NCBI RefSeq assembly: GCF_014641615.1
Contig: NZ_BMIB01000005.1
Coordinates: 76,150-140,149, forward strand
Direction of reading: 5' to 3'
Length of the DNA: 64,000 nt
From: Filimonas zeae
GTDB lineage: Bacteria > Bacteroidota > Bacteroidia > Chitinophagales > Chitinophagaceae
Shown: piece by piece, positions 1 to 7,400 of the stretch
Numbering within the stretch: the first letter of the stretch is position 1
Layout: each line of letters starts with the position of its first letter
Made by a program: the position numbers and the translations under genes
The notes under the pieces: model-generated
The model's input: only the letters and a program-made list of their open reading frames with translations
Told to the model about the DNA's origin: nothing
Databases searched by the model: none

Positions 1-717
1 TGCACCTCACGCGTGCGCGATCTGCTACAGAAACATATTCCAGGATTGACCATGCAAACGCGGCTGACTGCGCCCGGCACTACCTTCCGGCACATGATAC
101 ATACGTACCTGGATAATGGCGGGCAGCCCTGGAGCAAACTGGGCATTGATATACTGCTGGGTAGCCGCATGGACCGTGCGGTAACCGTTCAGGAGAGTAT
201 GTTTTTACCGGATTTTCTGATGAAGGGTGTAGACAGCGCTACCCGGCAGGGAGCATCTGTAGTATCAGCCCGTAAACAACTGTTTACTGCTACCCCGGTT
301 TCTCATAAACAAAACAAGTGGGTGCCTTTGCTGGTATTCAGCATTTTTGCTTTTCTGATACTTTTATTATCCAGATGGAAAAGCAAAACCGGCAAAACGC
401 TTACCCGCATTGCAGACTCTGTTTTATTGTATCTGACCGGGCTGGCCGGTTTTCTGCTGCTGTTTATGTGGTTTTGTACTGATCATGTGGCCTGTGCCAA
501 CAATTATAACCTGTTGTGGATGTTACCCACCAACCTGGTAGCTGGTTTCTTTTTATGGAAAAGACCCAATTGGTTAAAAAAATATTTTTTATACGCCGGG
601 TTTCTGCAGATAGCTATTCTGTTTGCCTGGTTGTTTTTGCCACAGCAACTCAACATTTCGCTGGTGCCTGTTGTTCTGTTATTAGCCTATCGTTATTATC
701 AGTTATCAGCCAATTAA
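1..717 (+). CDS. DUF4105 (Lnb-like) membrane protein, 5'-truncated
   Basis: The reading frame is open from base 1, so the gene starts outside the window. The first visible residues, CTSRVRDLL, resemble the Cys-Thr-x-Arg-(I/V)-Arg-Asp segment of the DUF4105 domain (now called the Lnb N-terminal domain). The remaining part, about residues 95-238, holds roughly five hydrophobic segments and ends in a short cytoplasmic-looking tail. Lnb-family proteins of Bacteroides are reported to N-acylate lipoproteins at the cell envelope. That activity is inferred here, because most of the catalytic domain is missing from the window. The next gene follows after 7 bases on the same strand, so co-transcription is likely. 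It could be a DUF4105 paralogue with another role. Confidence 0.7.
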   Translation, partial: CTSRVRDLLQKHIPGLTMQTRLTAPGTTFRHMIHTYLDNGGQPWSKLGIDILLGSRMDRAVTVQESMFLPDFLMKGVDSATRQGASVVSARKQLFTATPVSHKQNKWVPLLVFSIFAFLILLLSRWKSKTGKTLTRIADSVLLYLTGLAGFLLLFMWFCTDHVACANNYNLLWMLPTNLVAGFFLWKRPNWLKKYFLYAGFLQIAILFAWLFLPQQLNISLVPVVLLLAYRYYQLSAN

Positions 718-724
718 TATTTAC

Positions 725-1528
725 ATGCCCGATTTTTTATATAATAGCCGAAACATCCGTTACGTAAAAAGCGGAGCAGGTATACCTGTAGTTTTATTAC
801 ATGGATTTGGAGAAGACAGCCGCGTGTGGAATAATCAGATAGCCTGGCTGGAACAATCTTTTCAGGTGATTGCACCGGACATACCTGGCTCGGGCGGCTC
901 TGACCGGCTGCACGATTTGCCAGAAGCAGGTATTGAAGAATATGCAGATGCCATGTATGCTTTATTGCAACAGGAACATATTACCCGTTGCACGCTGCTG
1001 GGCCACAGCATGGGCGGATACATTGCACTGGCACTGGCGCAAAAACATCCTGATATAATAAACGGGCTGGGGCTTGTGCACAGTACCGCTTTTGCAGATA
1101 ATGAAGAAAAAAAAGCCAACAGGCAGCGCGGTATTCAAATGATGGATCAATATGGTGGCGCTGCATTTTTGAAAACAACCATTCCCAATCTTTTTTCTGT
1201 TTCTTATAAAATGACTAATGCTGACGAAATAAATAAACTGATTGAACAAGGGAATGAATTTTCCACTCAATCGCTTCAGCAATATTATTATGCAATGATG
1301 ACACGGCCGGACAGAAGCAGTGTTTTAACGGAAATTAAAAAGCCTGTATTATTTATTGCGGGAACTGAGGATGTAGCAGTACCAATAAATGATGTTTTGA
1401 AGCAAACATCCATGCCTGATTATTCGTATATTCATGTGCTGGATCACGTAGGGCACATGGGGATCTGGGAAACTCCCGATATAGTAAACAGATTCATTTC
1501 AGACTTTGTGATGGCTGCGAACAGATAA
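725..1528 (+). CDS. Alpha/beta hydrolase
   Basis: A 267-residue single-domain alpha/beta hydrolase with no signal peptide, so probably cytoplasmic. The HGFG oxyanion motif lies at residues 26-29, the nucleophile elbow GHSMGG puts Ser at 95, the acid is likely Asp216 (GTEDVAVP) and the catalytic His is His244 (GHMGIWE). The cap region, about 120-195, is helical and polar. The family includes esterases, C-C bond hydrolases and haloperoxidase-like enzymes, and the sequence does not settle the substrate. It lies 7 bases after the DUF4105 gene and 21 bases before the secreted PKD protein, so all three may be co-transcribed. Confidence 0.85.
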   Translation: MPDFLYNSRNIRYVKSGAGIPVVLLHGFGEDSRVWNNQIAWLEQSFQVIAPDIPGSGGSDRLHDLPEAGIEEYADAMYALLQQEHITRCTLLGHSMGGYIALALAQKHPDIINGLGLVHSTAFADNEEKKANRQRGIQMMDQYGGAAFLKTTIPNLFSVSYKMTNADEINKLIEQGNEFSTQSLQQYYYAMMTRPDRSSVLTEIKKPVLFIAGTEDVAVPINDVLKQTSMPDYSYIHVLDHVGHMGIWETPDIVNRFISDFVMAANR

Positions 1529-1549
1529 ATATATATTAGCCGTGGGTTC

Positions 1550-4165
1550 ATGAAAAAACTATTCATCTTTCTCCTGTTATTAAGCGCCGCAAGCCCCTTA
1601 CTTGCAGACCACTTAAAAGGCGGATGGATATCGTATGAATACCTTGGACCCACTACCGATGGCAATGGCAGCCGCTATAGTGTAACCATCAGCCAGTATT
1701 TATCCTGCGCCTCGCAAAGCCGTCAGATAGATGAAGAAGTGTTTCTGGGTATTTTTGATGGGGGCACCGGACAGCTGATAAGCCAGCGTACTGTTACACA
1801 CACAGAAATGGTATGGTCTGATAAAAAATTCTTCAGTCCCTGTATCAGTTCAGCACCTTCCGTTTGTTACCGTATTGACAAATACACTACCGTACTGGAC
1901 CTGGCCAACAACGCCAGTGGTTACGTACTTGCTGTTCAGCGTTGCTGCAGAATTAAAGACATAGTAAACGTATTCAACTCCAGCAACGTAGGTGTTACTT
2001 ATACCAATACCATTCCCGGCCTTATTAACGGTTTGCCTTTCCGCGATAATAACAGCCCTGTGTATGCCCAGAAAGATACTGCGGTAGTATGTTATAATTC
2101 ACCTTTCACTTTCGACTTCAGTGCCTCTGATATAGACGGCGACTCTCTCTCCTATTCTTTTACAGATGGTATAGTGGGGGGTAGTACGGGTAATAATGGT
2201 GCACGCCCTAACCCGCCCAGTAACCCGCCCTATAGTTCTGTTACCTACGATGGGGGCTTTACCGGCACCGCTCCTTTGGGAGATAATGTAGTTATTGATC
2301 CCATTACAGGCATTATTTCAGGCCGGGCTCCTTCCCGTACAGGCGATTATGTGGTGGCAGTAGTTGCTTCAGAATACCGGAAAGGTGTACTGATAGGACA
2401 AACGCGGAAAGAGATTCACGTTACAGTAGCTAATTGTAGTGTATCCGGCGCTGTACTTAATCCGGAGTATATTTCGTGTAACAGCTTTACCAATAACTTC
2501 TTTAACGAATCAACCAGTACCAACATCACCGCCTATATGTGGGATTTTGGCGTACCCAATACCACTACAGACGTATCTACAGAACCTACCCCTTCATTTA
2601 CTTATCCGGATACAGGTGTATATACCGTAAAACTGACAGTAGAAGCTGGTGCAGGCTGCACAGACTCAGCACAAACCAAAGTAAGAGTATACCCTGGCTT
2701 TACACCCGAATTTACGGTGGATGGTAGTTGCTTTCAAAACAACTACAATTTCAGAGATGTTACCTGGACCAGATACGGAGTAGTAGATTCCTGGAGATGG
2801 AATTTTGGTGACCTGACAGTACTTTCAGACACCTCACACCTTCAGCATCCGGTTTACAAATATTCCGCACCAGGCGAAGTAGATGTTCAGTTTATTGTAA
2901 CCAACAGCAAGGGGTGTATAGATACCCTTGTTAAGAAGGTGGACATTTTTGACAAACCGCTTATTACACTCCCCTTCCGGGATACATTGATCTGTTCAAT
3001 AGATACACTGCAGTTGCGGGCTATTGGTACCGGTAGTTTCTCATGGACTCCCGGCTATCGTATACTCAATACCAATACCAGTACACCGTTGGTTTTTCCT
3101 GCCGATACCACCACTTATATTGTATCGCTGAACGACAAGGGCTGTATTAATACAGACTCTATAAAAGTAAACGTATTGGATTTTATTACTGTTCAGCTAC
3201 CGGCAGACACTACCATCTGCCGCACAGACAGTATTGTATTAAGCCCGGTAAGCCATGGCCTGCAATACACCTGGACACCAGTTACCGGGCTTAACAACAG
3301 CACGGTTAAATACCCTAAAGCCGCGCCGCTTTCAAACACCACCTATCATGTAGAAGCAAGGCTGGGCAAATGCGGCGCCAGTGGTAACACTACCGTATTA
3401 GTAGTACCTTACCCAGAAGTGGATGGTTTGGGAGATACATCTATCTGTTTTGGGTCAACAGCAAGGATATCTGCTGTAACCACAGCAGCTTCTCACCAAT
3501 GGTCGCCACTCAACTCTATGTTGTATTCCAATACATTATCGCCGCTTACAGGGCCATCTGCTACCACCTTATATTACATTACTGTTACAGATACACTGGG
3601 CTGCCCAAAACCGGTAAAAGATTCTATATTGGTAACGGTATACCCCAGAGTAAAACCCTTTGCCGGCAATGATACTTCTGTAGTGGTAGGCCAACCCCTT
3701 CAGCTACAAGCTACCGGCGGCACCTCTTATGTCTGGAGTCCGGCCATGGCGCTTTCCAATGCCAATATTGCAGACCCTATAGCTACTTTTTCAGGAGAGC
3801 TGGATACCATACATTATACTGTACGGGTATATAGTGCGGAAGGCTGCTATGCAGATGACAATATAACCGTAAAAATATTCTCTACCCAGCCGGAGATTTT
3901 TGTTCCTACTGGCTTTACACCTAATGCTGATGGCAGAAACGATATTGTAAAACCGATTCTTGCCGGAATGAAACAGCTGGATTTTTTCAGAATATACAAT
4001 CGCTGGGGCCAGCAAATGTTTTTTACCCGGGAAGAAGGAAGAGGATGGGATGGCAAACTGAACGGCGCCGACCAGCCCAGCGGCACCTATGTGTACACCG
4101 TTCAGGCGATTGACTACACCGGTAAAACAGTACAAAGCAGAGGCACCATCGTACTTATCCGGTAA
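1550..4165 (+). CDS. Secreted PKD-domain protein with type IX (CHU_C) sorting domain
   Basis: An 871-residue exported protein. Residues 1-19 form a signal peptide ending LLA, and the mature protein starts DHLKGGWISYEY, a beginning shared by many gliding-motility-associated proteins of Bacteroidetes. PKD-like domains are visible at about 320-380 (WDFG, then YPDTGVYTVKLTV) and 385-470 (WNFGD). They are followed by further Ig-like modules with the SICF/TICR start and Gly-Asn-Asp-Thr repeats. Residues about 782-871 are the CHU_C/gliding-motility C-terminal domain (VPTGFTPNADGRND, FRIYNRWGQ, GWDGKLNG, SGTYVY). This is the type B sorting signal of type IX secretion. The protein is expected at the cell surface, exported through SprA-type translocons such as the one encoded at 7401-14657. 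Its binding target is unknown. Confidence 0.88.
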   Translation: MKKLFIFLLLLSAASPLLADHLKGGWISYEYLGPTTDGNGSRYSVTISQYLSCASQSRQIDEEVFLGIFDGGTGQLISQRTVTHTEMVWSDKKFFSPCISSAPSVCYRIDKYTTVLDLANNASGYVLAVQRCCRIKDIVNVFNSSNVGVTYTNTIPGLINGLPFRDNNSPVYAQKDTAVVCYNSPFTFDFSASDIDGDSLSYSFTDGIVGGSTGNNGARPNPPSNPPYSSVTYDGGFTGTAPLGDNVVIDPITGIISGRAPSRTGDYVVAVVASEYRKGVLIGQTRKEIHVTVANCSVSGAVLNPEYISCNSFTNNFFNESTSTNITAYMWDFGVPNTTTDVSTEPTPSFTYPDTGVYTVKLTVEAGAGCTDSAQTKVRVYPGFTPEFTVDGSCFQNNYNFRDVTWTRYGVVDSWRWNFGDLTVLSDTSHLQHPVYKYSAPGEVDVQFIVTNSKGCIDTLVKKVDIFDKPLITLPFRDTLICSIDTLQLRAIGTGSFSWTPGYRILNTNTSTPLVFPADTTTYIVSLNDKGCINTDSIKVNVLDFITVQLPADTTICRTDSIVLSPVSHGLQYTWTPVTGLNNSTVKYPKAAPLSNTTYHVEARLGKCGASGNTTVLVVPYPEVDGLGDTSICFGSTARISAVTTAASHQWSPLNSMLYSNTLSPLTGPSATTLYYITVTDTLGCPKPVKDSILVTVYPRVKPFAGNDTSVVVGQPLQLQATGGTSYVWSPAMALSNANIADPIATFSGELDTIHYTVRVYSAEGCYADDNITVKIFSTQPEIFVPTGFTPNADGRNDIVKPILAGMKQLDFFRIYNRWGQQMFFTREEGRGWDGKLNGADQPSGTYVYTVQAIDYTGKTVQSRGTIVLIR

Positions 4166-4221
4166 TATTTTCAATGGCTAACCTGTCTATTTACTTAGCT
4201 TCGTGTGGCAAATACAGGTAT

Positions 4222-4986
4222 ATGGCAAATAAAATACTACTGGTTACAGGCGCTACTTCAGGATTTGGAAAAGCAATTGCAGAAAAATTTGCAGCAGCAG
4301 GCTGGAACTGTATTATCACAGGCCGCAGAAAAGAAAAGCTGGAAGAATGGTGCAATTATTTGCAGCAAACCTATGGCACTAAAATATTGCCTCTGCACTT
4401 TGATGTACAAAACAGAGCAGAAACCACGGCCATATTACAACAATTGCCGGCAGACTGGCAGCAGATTGATGTGCTGGTAAACAATGCCGGCCTTGCTTTA
4501 GGCAGAGACAGTTTTGACGCAGCCTCGTTAGACGACTGGGATACCATGATTGATACTAATCTGAAGGGCCTGTTGTATGTGTCCAAAGCAATTATACCCT
4601 ACATGGTGCAAAACGGTAAAGGCCATATTATCAATATCGGCTCTACTGCCGGTAAAGAAGTGTATCCTAACGGCAACGTTTACTGCGCTTCCAAGCACGC
4701 AGTAGATGCCATTAGCAAAGCACAGCGAATAGATTTGTTGCCCCATCGCATTAAAGTAACGGTAATACATCCCGGAGCTGCTGAAACGGAGTTTTCAGAT
4801 GTGCGTTTTAAAGGCGACGGAAGTAAAGCCAAAGCCGTATATGAGGGGTATGAGCCCTTACATGCTTCAGATATTGCAGACATCACTTTTTATTGCGCTA
4901 CCCTGCCTGAGCATGTATGTATTAACGACCTGGTGGTTACGTGTACAGCCCAGGCCAATTCCTTCTTTACCCACAAAAACGCCTGA
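4222..4986 (+). CDS. Short-chain dehydrogenase/reductase (YdfG-like)
   Basis: A 254-residue classical SDR. The Rossmann motif TGATSGFG is at 9-16, GRR at 34-36 favours NADP, NNAG is at 87-90, and the catalytic set is Asn113, Ser141, Tyr154 and Lys158 (YCASK). The closest type by motif is the YdfG/serine-3-dehydrogenase group, which oxidises 3-hydroxy acids. The substrate is inferred only loosely. I start at the Met at 4222. An in-frame ATG at 4174 would add 16 residues (MANLSIYLASCGKYRY) that do not look like the family's N-terminus, and a TAGCTTCG box resembling the Bacteroidetes -7 element lies between the two starts. Confidence 0.85.
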   Translation: MANKILLVTGATSGFGKAIAEKFAAAGWNCIITGRRKEKLEEWCNYLQQTYGTKILPLHFDVQNRAETTAILQQLPADWQQIDVLVNNAGLALGRDSFDAASLDDWDTMIDTNLKGLLYVSKAIIPYMVQNGKGHIINIGSTAGKEVYPNGNVYCASKHAVDAISKAQRIDLLPHRIKVTVIHPGAAETEFSDVRFKGDGSKAKAVYEGYEPLHASDIADITFYCATLPEHVCINDLVVTCTAQANSFFTHKNA

Positions 4987-4998
4987 TAACCTTGCGGT

Positions 4999-5021
4999 AA
5001 TTGCTTACATTGCAAGCAATT
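4999..5021 (+). promoter_or_regulatory. Inverted repeat upstream of the ethylene-receptor-like kinase
   Basis: AATTGCTT and AAGCAATT form perfect 8-base arms around a 7-base centre, ending 14 bases before the ATG at 5036. It could be an operator or a short mRNA hairpin. There is no T run, so it is not a terminator of the SDR gene. Confidence 0.4.
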
Positions 5022-5035
5022 AATTCGTTCCCCCC

Positions 5036-6937
5036 ATGAGTGAAATCGCTGATTTCATCAGTAAATTATTGGAAACTGCCGACTGGCCGCCCAGATGGCA
5101 TTGCGGAAAATGGAGTTCCTTTCATGGCTGGCTTTTCATCATCAGCGACTTATTGGTTTGGAGTGCCTATTTTACCATACCCGCTATTATTATCCGTTAC
5201 ATTACCATTAAAAAACACCAGCGGTTTATACGACTGTACTTTCTTTTTGCCGCCTTTATTATGGCCTGCGGCACTACCCACTTTTTAGATGCAGTGAGCT
5301 TCTGGTATCCTGCTTACCGGCTTAATGCCTTGATAAGGCTGGTTACAGCCATTGTAAGCTGGGTGACTATTTTCTATATGATCAGATTGCTGCCTTATTA
5401 TTTTTCGCTGAAAACGCCCGCTGCCCTGGAAGCAGAAGCAGCTATGCGCCAGAAAGCAGAACAGGAACTACAGCTGAAAAACGAGCAGTTGAGAAACGCC
5501 GAAACGATAGGACAGTTTGGACACTTTGAATGGGATTTGGCCAGCGGAACCCTGAAACTGTCTGAAGGCATGCGCCAGCTGTTTGATTTACCCGAAACAC
5601 AGGAAATAACCACGTTGGCAGCATATCTGAATTTTATTCCGGATGCGGAAAGAGTACAACAGCACGACCTGCTGGAAACTTTTATCAATAACCGACATTT
5701 CCGCACTCATTACCAGAACATTGTTACCGCTAAAGGCAATAAAAAAATCTTTCTTACCCGTGGTTCTGTTGTTTGTAACAATAACAATGAGGCAATCAAG
5801 ATTATTGGTACCTCGCAGGACATCACAGAATTCAAAAGAAACAAACAACTGCTGGAAGAAAGCAGACGGATATTTAAAAATGCCTTTGACTATTCTTCTA
5901 TAGGCATGGCGCTGGTAGATATACAAGGGCGGTGGATAAACGTTAACCAATCAATATGCGACATGTTTGGTTATACCAGAGAGGAAATGCTGCAGCGAAC
6001 ATTTATGGATATGACCCACCCGGATGATATTGCGGCAGACATGGATTATGTGAAACAGCTACTGAACCATCAGATAGACAACTACCGGATGGAAAAGCGA
6101 TTCTACAGAAAAGACGGTAGCGTTATCTGGACCCTGCTTTCCGCTTCGCTTGTGTGGAAAGACAATCAGCCCGCCTTTTTTACTTCTCAGCTGGTTGATA
6201 TTTCAGCTAACAAACACCTGCTGAATGAAATGGAAAACAAAAACCTGGCGCTGGAAAAAGCAAACCATAATCTGCAATACCATATTGAGCATATCACAGA
6301 GTTTAACAGAATCATCAGCCATAATTTGCGCGGCCCCGCCACAACCCTGATAAGTGCCGTAGATATTGTGGCAGATTGCGAAGCAGAAGAAGCGGCAGAA
6401 CTGCTTACCAGAATTAAAGGTACTTCGGAACTGATTATTCAAACCTTAAACGATTTGAAAGAGGTAATAGAAGTGCAGCTGAACAGGAATGTTACTTTTA
6501 GTAGTTGCCCGTTACGAGATATTATAGCTGCCAGCACCCAAACACTACAGGAAGCTATCCGCGAAAGCAATGCGACAATAACTACCCGGCTGGATATTGC
6601 AGACATACATTTTCCACGTGTATACCTGGAATCTGTTTTCTACAACCTGTTAAGCAACGCCATCCGCTTCCGGCAGGAAGGAAGGCCGTTGGAGATACAG
6701 ATAACCTCGGAAAAAAGGGGGGACAAAACTATTATTACCGTAGCAGATAACGGAACCGGAATTGACCTAAACAGGTACAAAGAAGATGTTTTTAAGTATA
6801 AGAGAATTTTTCATAAAGGGCATAACGGACGCGGTTTGGGCCTGTTTCTGGTAAAAAATCAGGTAGAGGCCTGCGGCGGAAAAATAAAAATTGCCAGTGA
6901 TGGCACGTCGGGTACTACATTTACTATTGCTTTATAA
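5036..6937 (+). CDS. Sensor histidine kinase with ethylene-receptor-like transmembrane domain
   Basis: A 633-residue membrane kinase. Residues about 32-120 form three transmembrane helices that match the ETR1 ethylene-binding domain: ISDLLVWSAYFTIP (38-45 region) and FAAFIMACGTTH. The five residues needed for copper/ethylene binding in ETR1 (Asp25, Tyr32, Ile62, Cys65, His69) have counterparts Asp38, Tyr45, Ile75, Cys78 and His82 with identical spacing. Then come a coiled coil (about 130-155), two PAS domains (about 155-275 and 280-400), the phosphoacceptor His429 in SHNLRGP, an N box (NLLSNAIRF), a G1 box (DNGTGID) and a G2 box (GRGLGLFLV). It lies 37 bases before a receiver-only regulator, its likely partner. 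Kinase assignment is firm; ethylene binding is inferred. Confidence 0.9.
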   Translation: MSEIADFISKLLETADWPPRWHCGKWSSFHGWLFIISDLLVWSAYFTIPAIIIRYITIKKHQRFIRLYFLFAAFIMACGTTHFLDAVSFWYPAYRLNALIRLVTAIVSWVTIFYMIRLLPYYFSLKTPAALEAEAAMRQKAEQELQLKNEQLRNAETIGQFGHFEWDLASGTLKLSEGMRQLFDLPETQEITTLAAYLNFIPDAERVQQHDLLETFINNRHFRTHYQNIVTAKGNKKIFLTRGSVVCNNNNEAIKIIGTSQDITEFKRNKQLLEESRRIFKNAFDYSSIGMALVDIQGRWINVNQSICDMFGYTREEMLQRTFMDMTHPDDIAADMDYVKQLLNHQIDNYRMEKRFYRKDGSVIWTLLSASLVWKDNQPAFFTSQLVDISANKHLLNEMENKNLALEKANHNLQYHIEHITEFNRIISHNLRGPATTLISAVDIVADCEAEEAAELLTRIKGTSELIIQTLNDLKEVIEVQLNRNVTFSSCPLRDIIAASTQTLQEAIRESNATITTRLDIADIHFPRVYLESVFYNLLSNAIRFRQEGRPLEIQITSEKRGDKTIITVADNGTGIDLNRYKEDVFKYKRIFHKGHNGRGLGLFLVKNQVEACGGKIKIASDGTSGTTFTIAL

Positions 6938-6974
6938 ATGTACATGCACTAACTTTTGCTAAAACTAATATGCC

Positions 6975-7379
6975 ATGGAGAAATCATTACGTTTTGCCAT
7001 TATTGACGATGACCAGGTTTATCAGCTGATTCTGAAAAAGACTTTTGAGAAAAGTCAGCCTGCTCATTCCCTGATGCAGTTTTACAATGGAGAAGAAGCT
7101 ATTGACTTTTTAAAAGCCAATACCAGCAATCCAGTTCAAAGCCTTCCCGAAATTCTGCTGCTGGATATTAATATGCCTTTTATGAATGGGTGGCAGTTTC
7201 TGGAAGCACTGGAAAACCTTCCAATAGCAGGCTCTTACAAGCCCGTTATTCATATCATCAGTTCCTCTCCTGCCACTGAAGACATTGAAATGGCTGGCCA
7301 GTATAAACGCGTATCCAGCTACATAGTAAAGCCGGTAACAAAAGAGGTATTAACAGGCATTATTAGCAAAGCCTGTTAA
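6975..7379 (+). CDS. Receiver-only response regulator
   Basis: A 134-residue single CheY-like receiver with no output domain. The acidic pocket is Asp11-Asp13, the phosphoacceptor is Asp64 (LLLDINMPFMNGW), the switch Ser is in HIISSSP (95-97) and the conserved Lys is Lys119 (VKP). It directly follows the hybrid-sensing kinase and is its probable phosphorylation target, acting through protein contacts rather than DNA. The last 12 codons and stop lie inside a perfect 16-bp inverted repeat that serves as the terminator of the convergent sprA gene. Confidence 0.88.
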   Translation: MEKSLRFAIIDDDQVYQLILKKTFEKSQPAHSLMQFYNGEEAIDFLKANTSNPVQSLPEILLLDINMPFMNGWQFLEALENLPIAGSYKPVIHIISSSPATEDIEMAGQYKRVSSYIVKPVTKEVLTGIISKAC

Positions 7380-7386
7380 TACCTCT
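7338..7386 (-). terminator. sprA terminator inside the 3' end of the response regulator gene
   Basis: Arms 7343-7358 and 7371-7386 are a perfect 16-bp inverted repeat (AGAGGTATTAACAGGC) with a 12-base loop. Read on the minus strand it is followed by TTTTGTTAC, an intrinsic terminator 14 bases past the sprA stop. It overlaps the last 37 coding bases of the + strand gene; on the + strand no T run follows. Confidence 0.75.
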
Positions 7387-7400
7387 CAGGTATAGCTTAA

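Noticed and set aside
3791..4174. 127-codon minus-strand frame opposite the PKD protein C-terminus
   Set aside because: It lies fully inside the CHU_C domain coding sequence and shows no family features.
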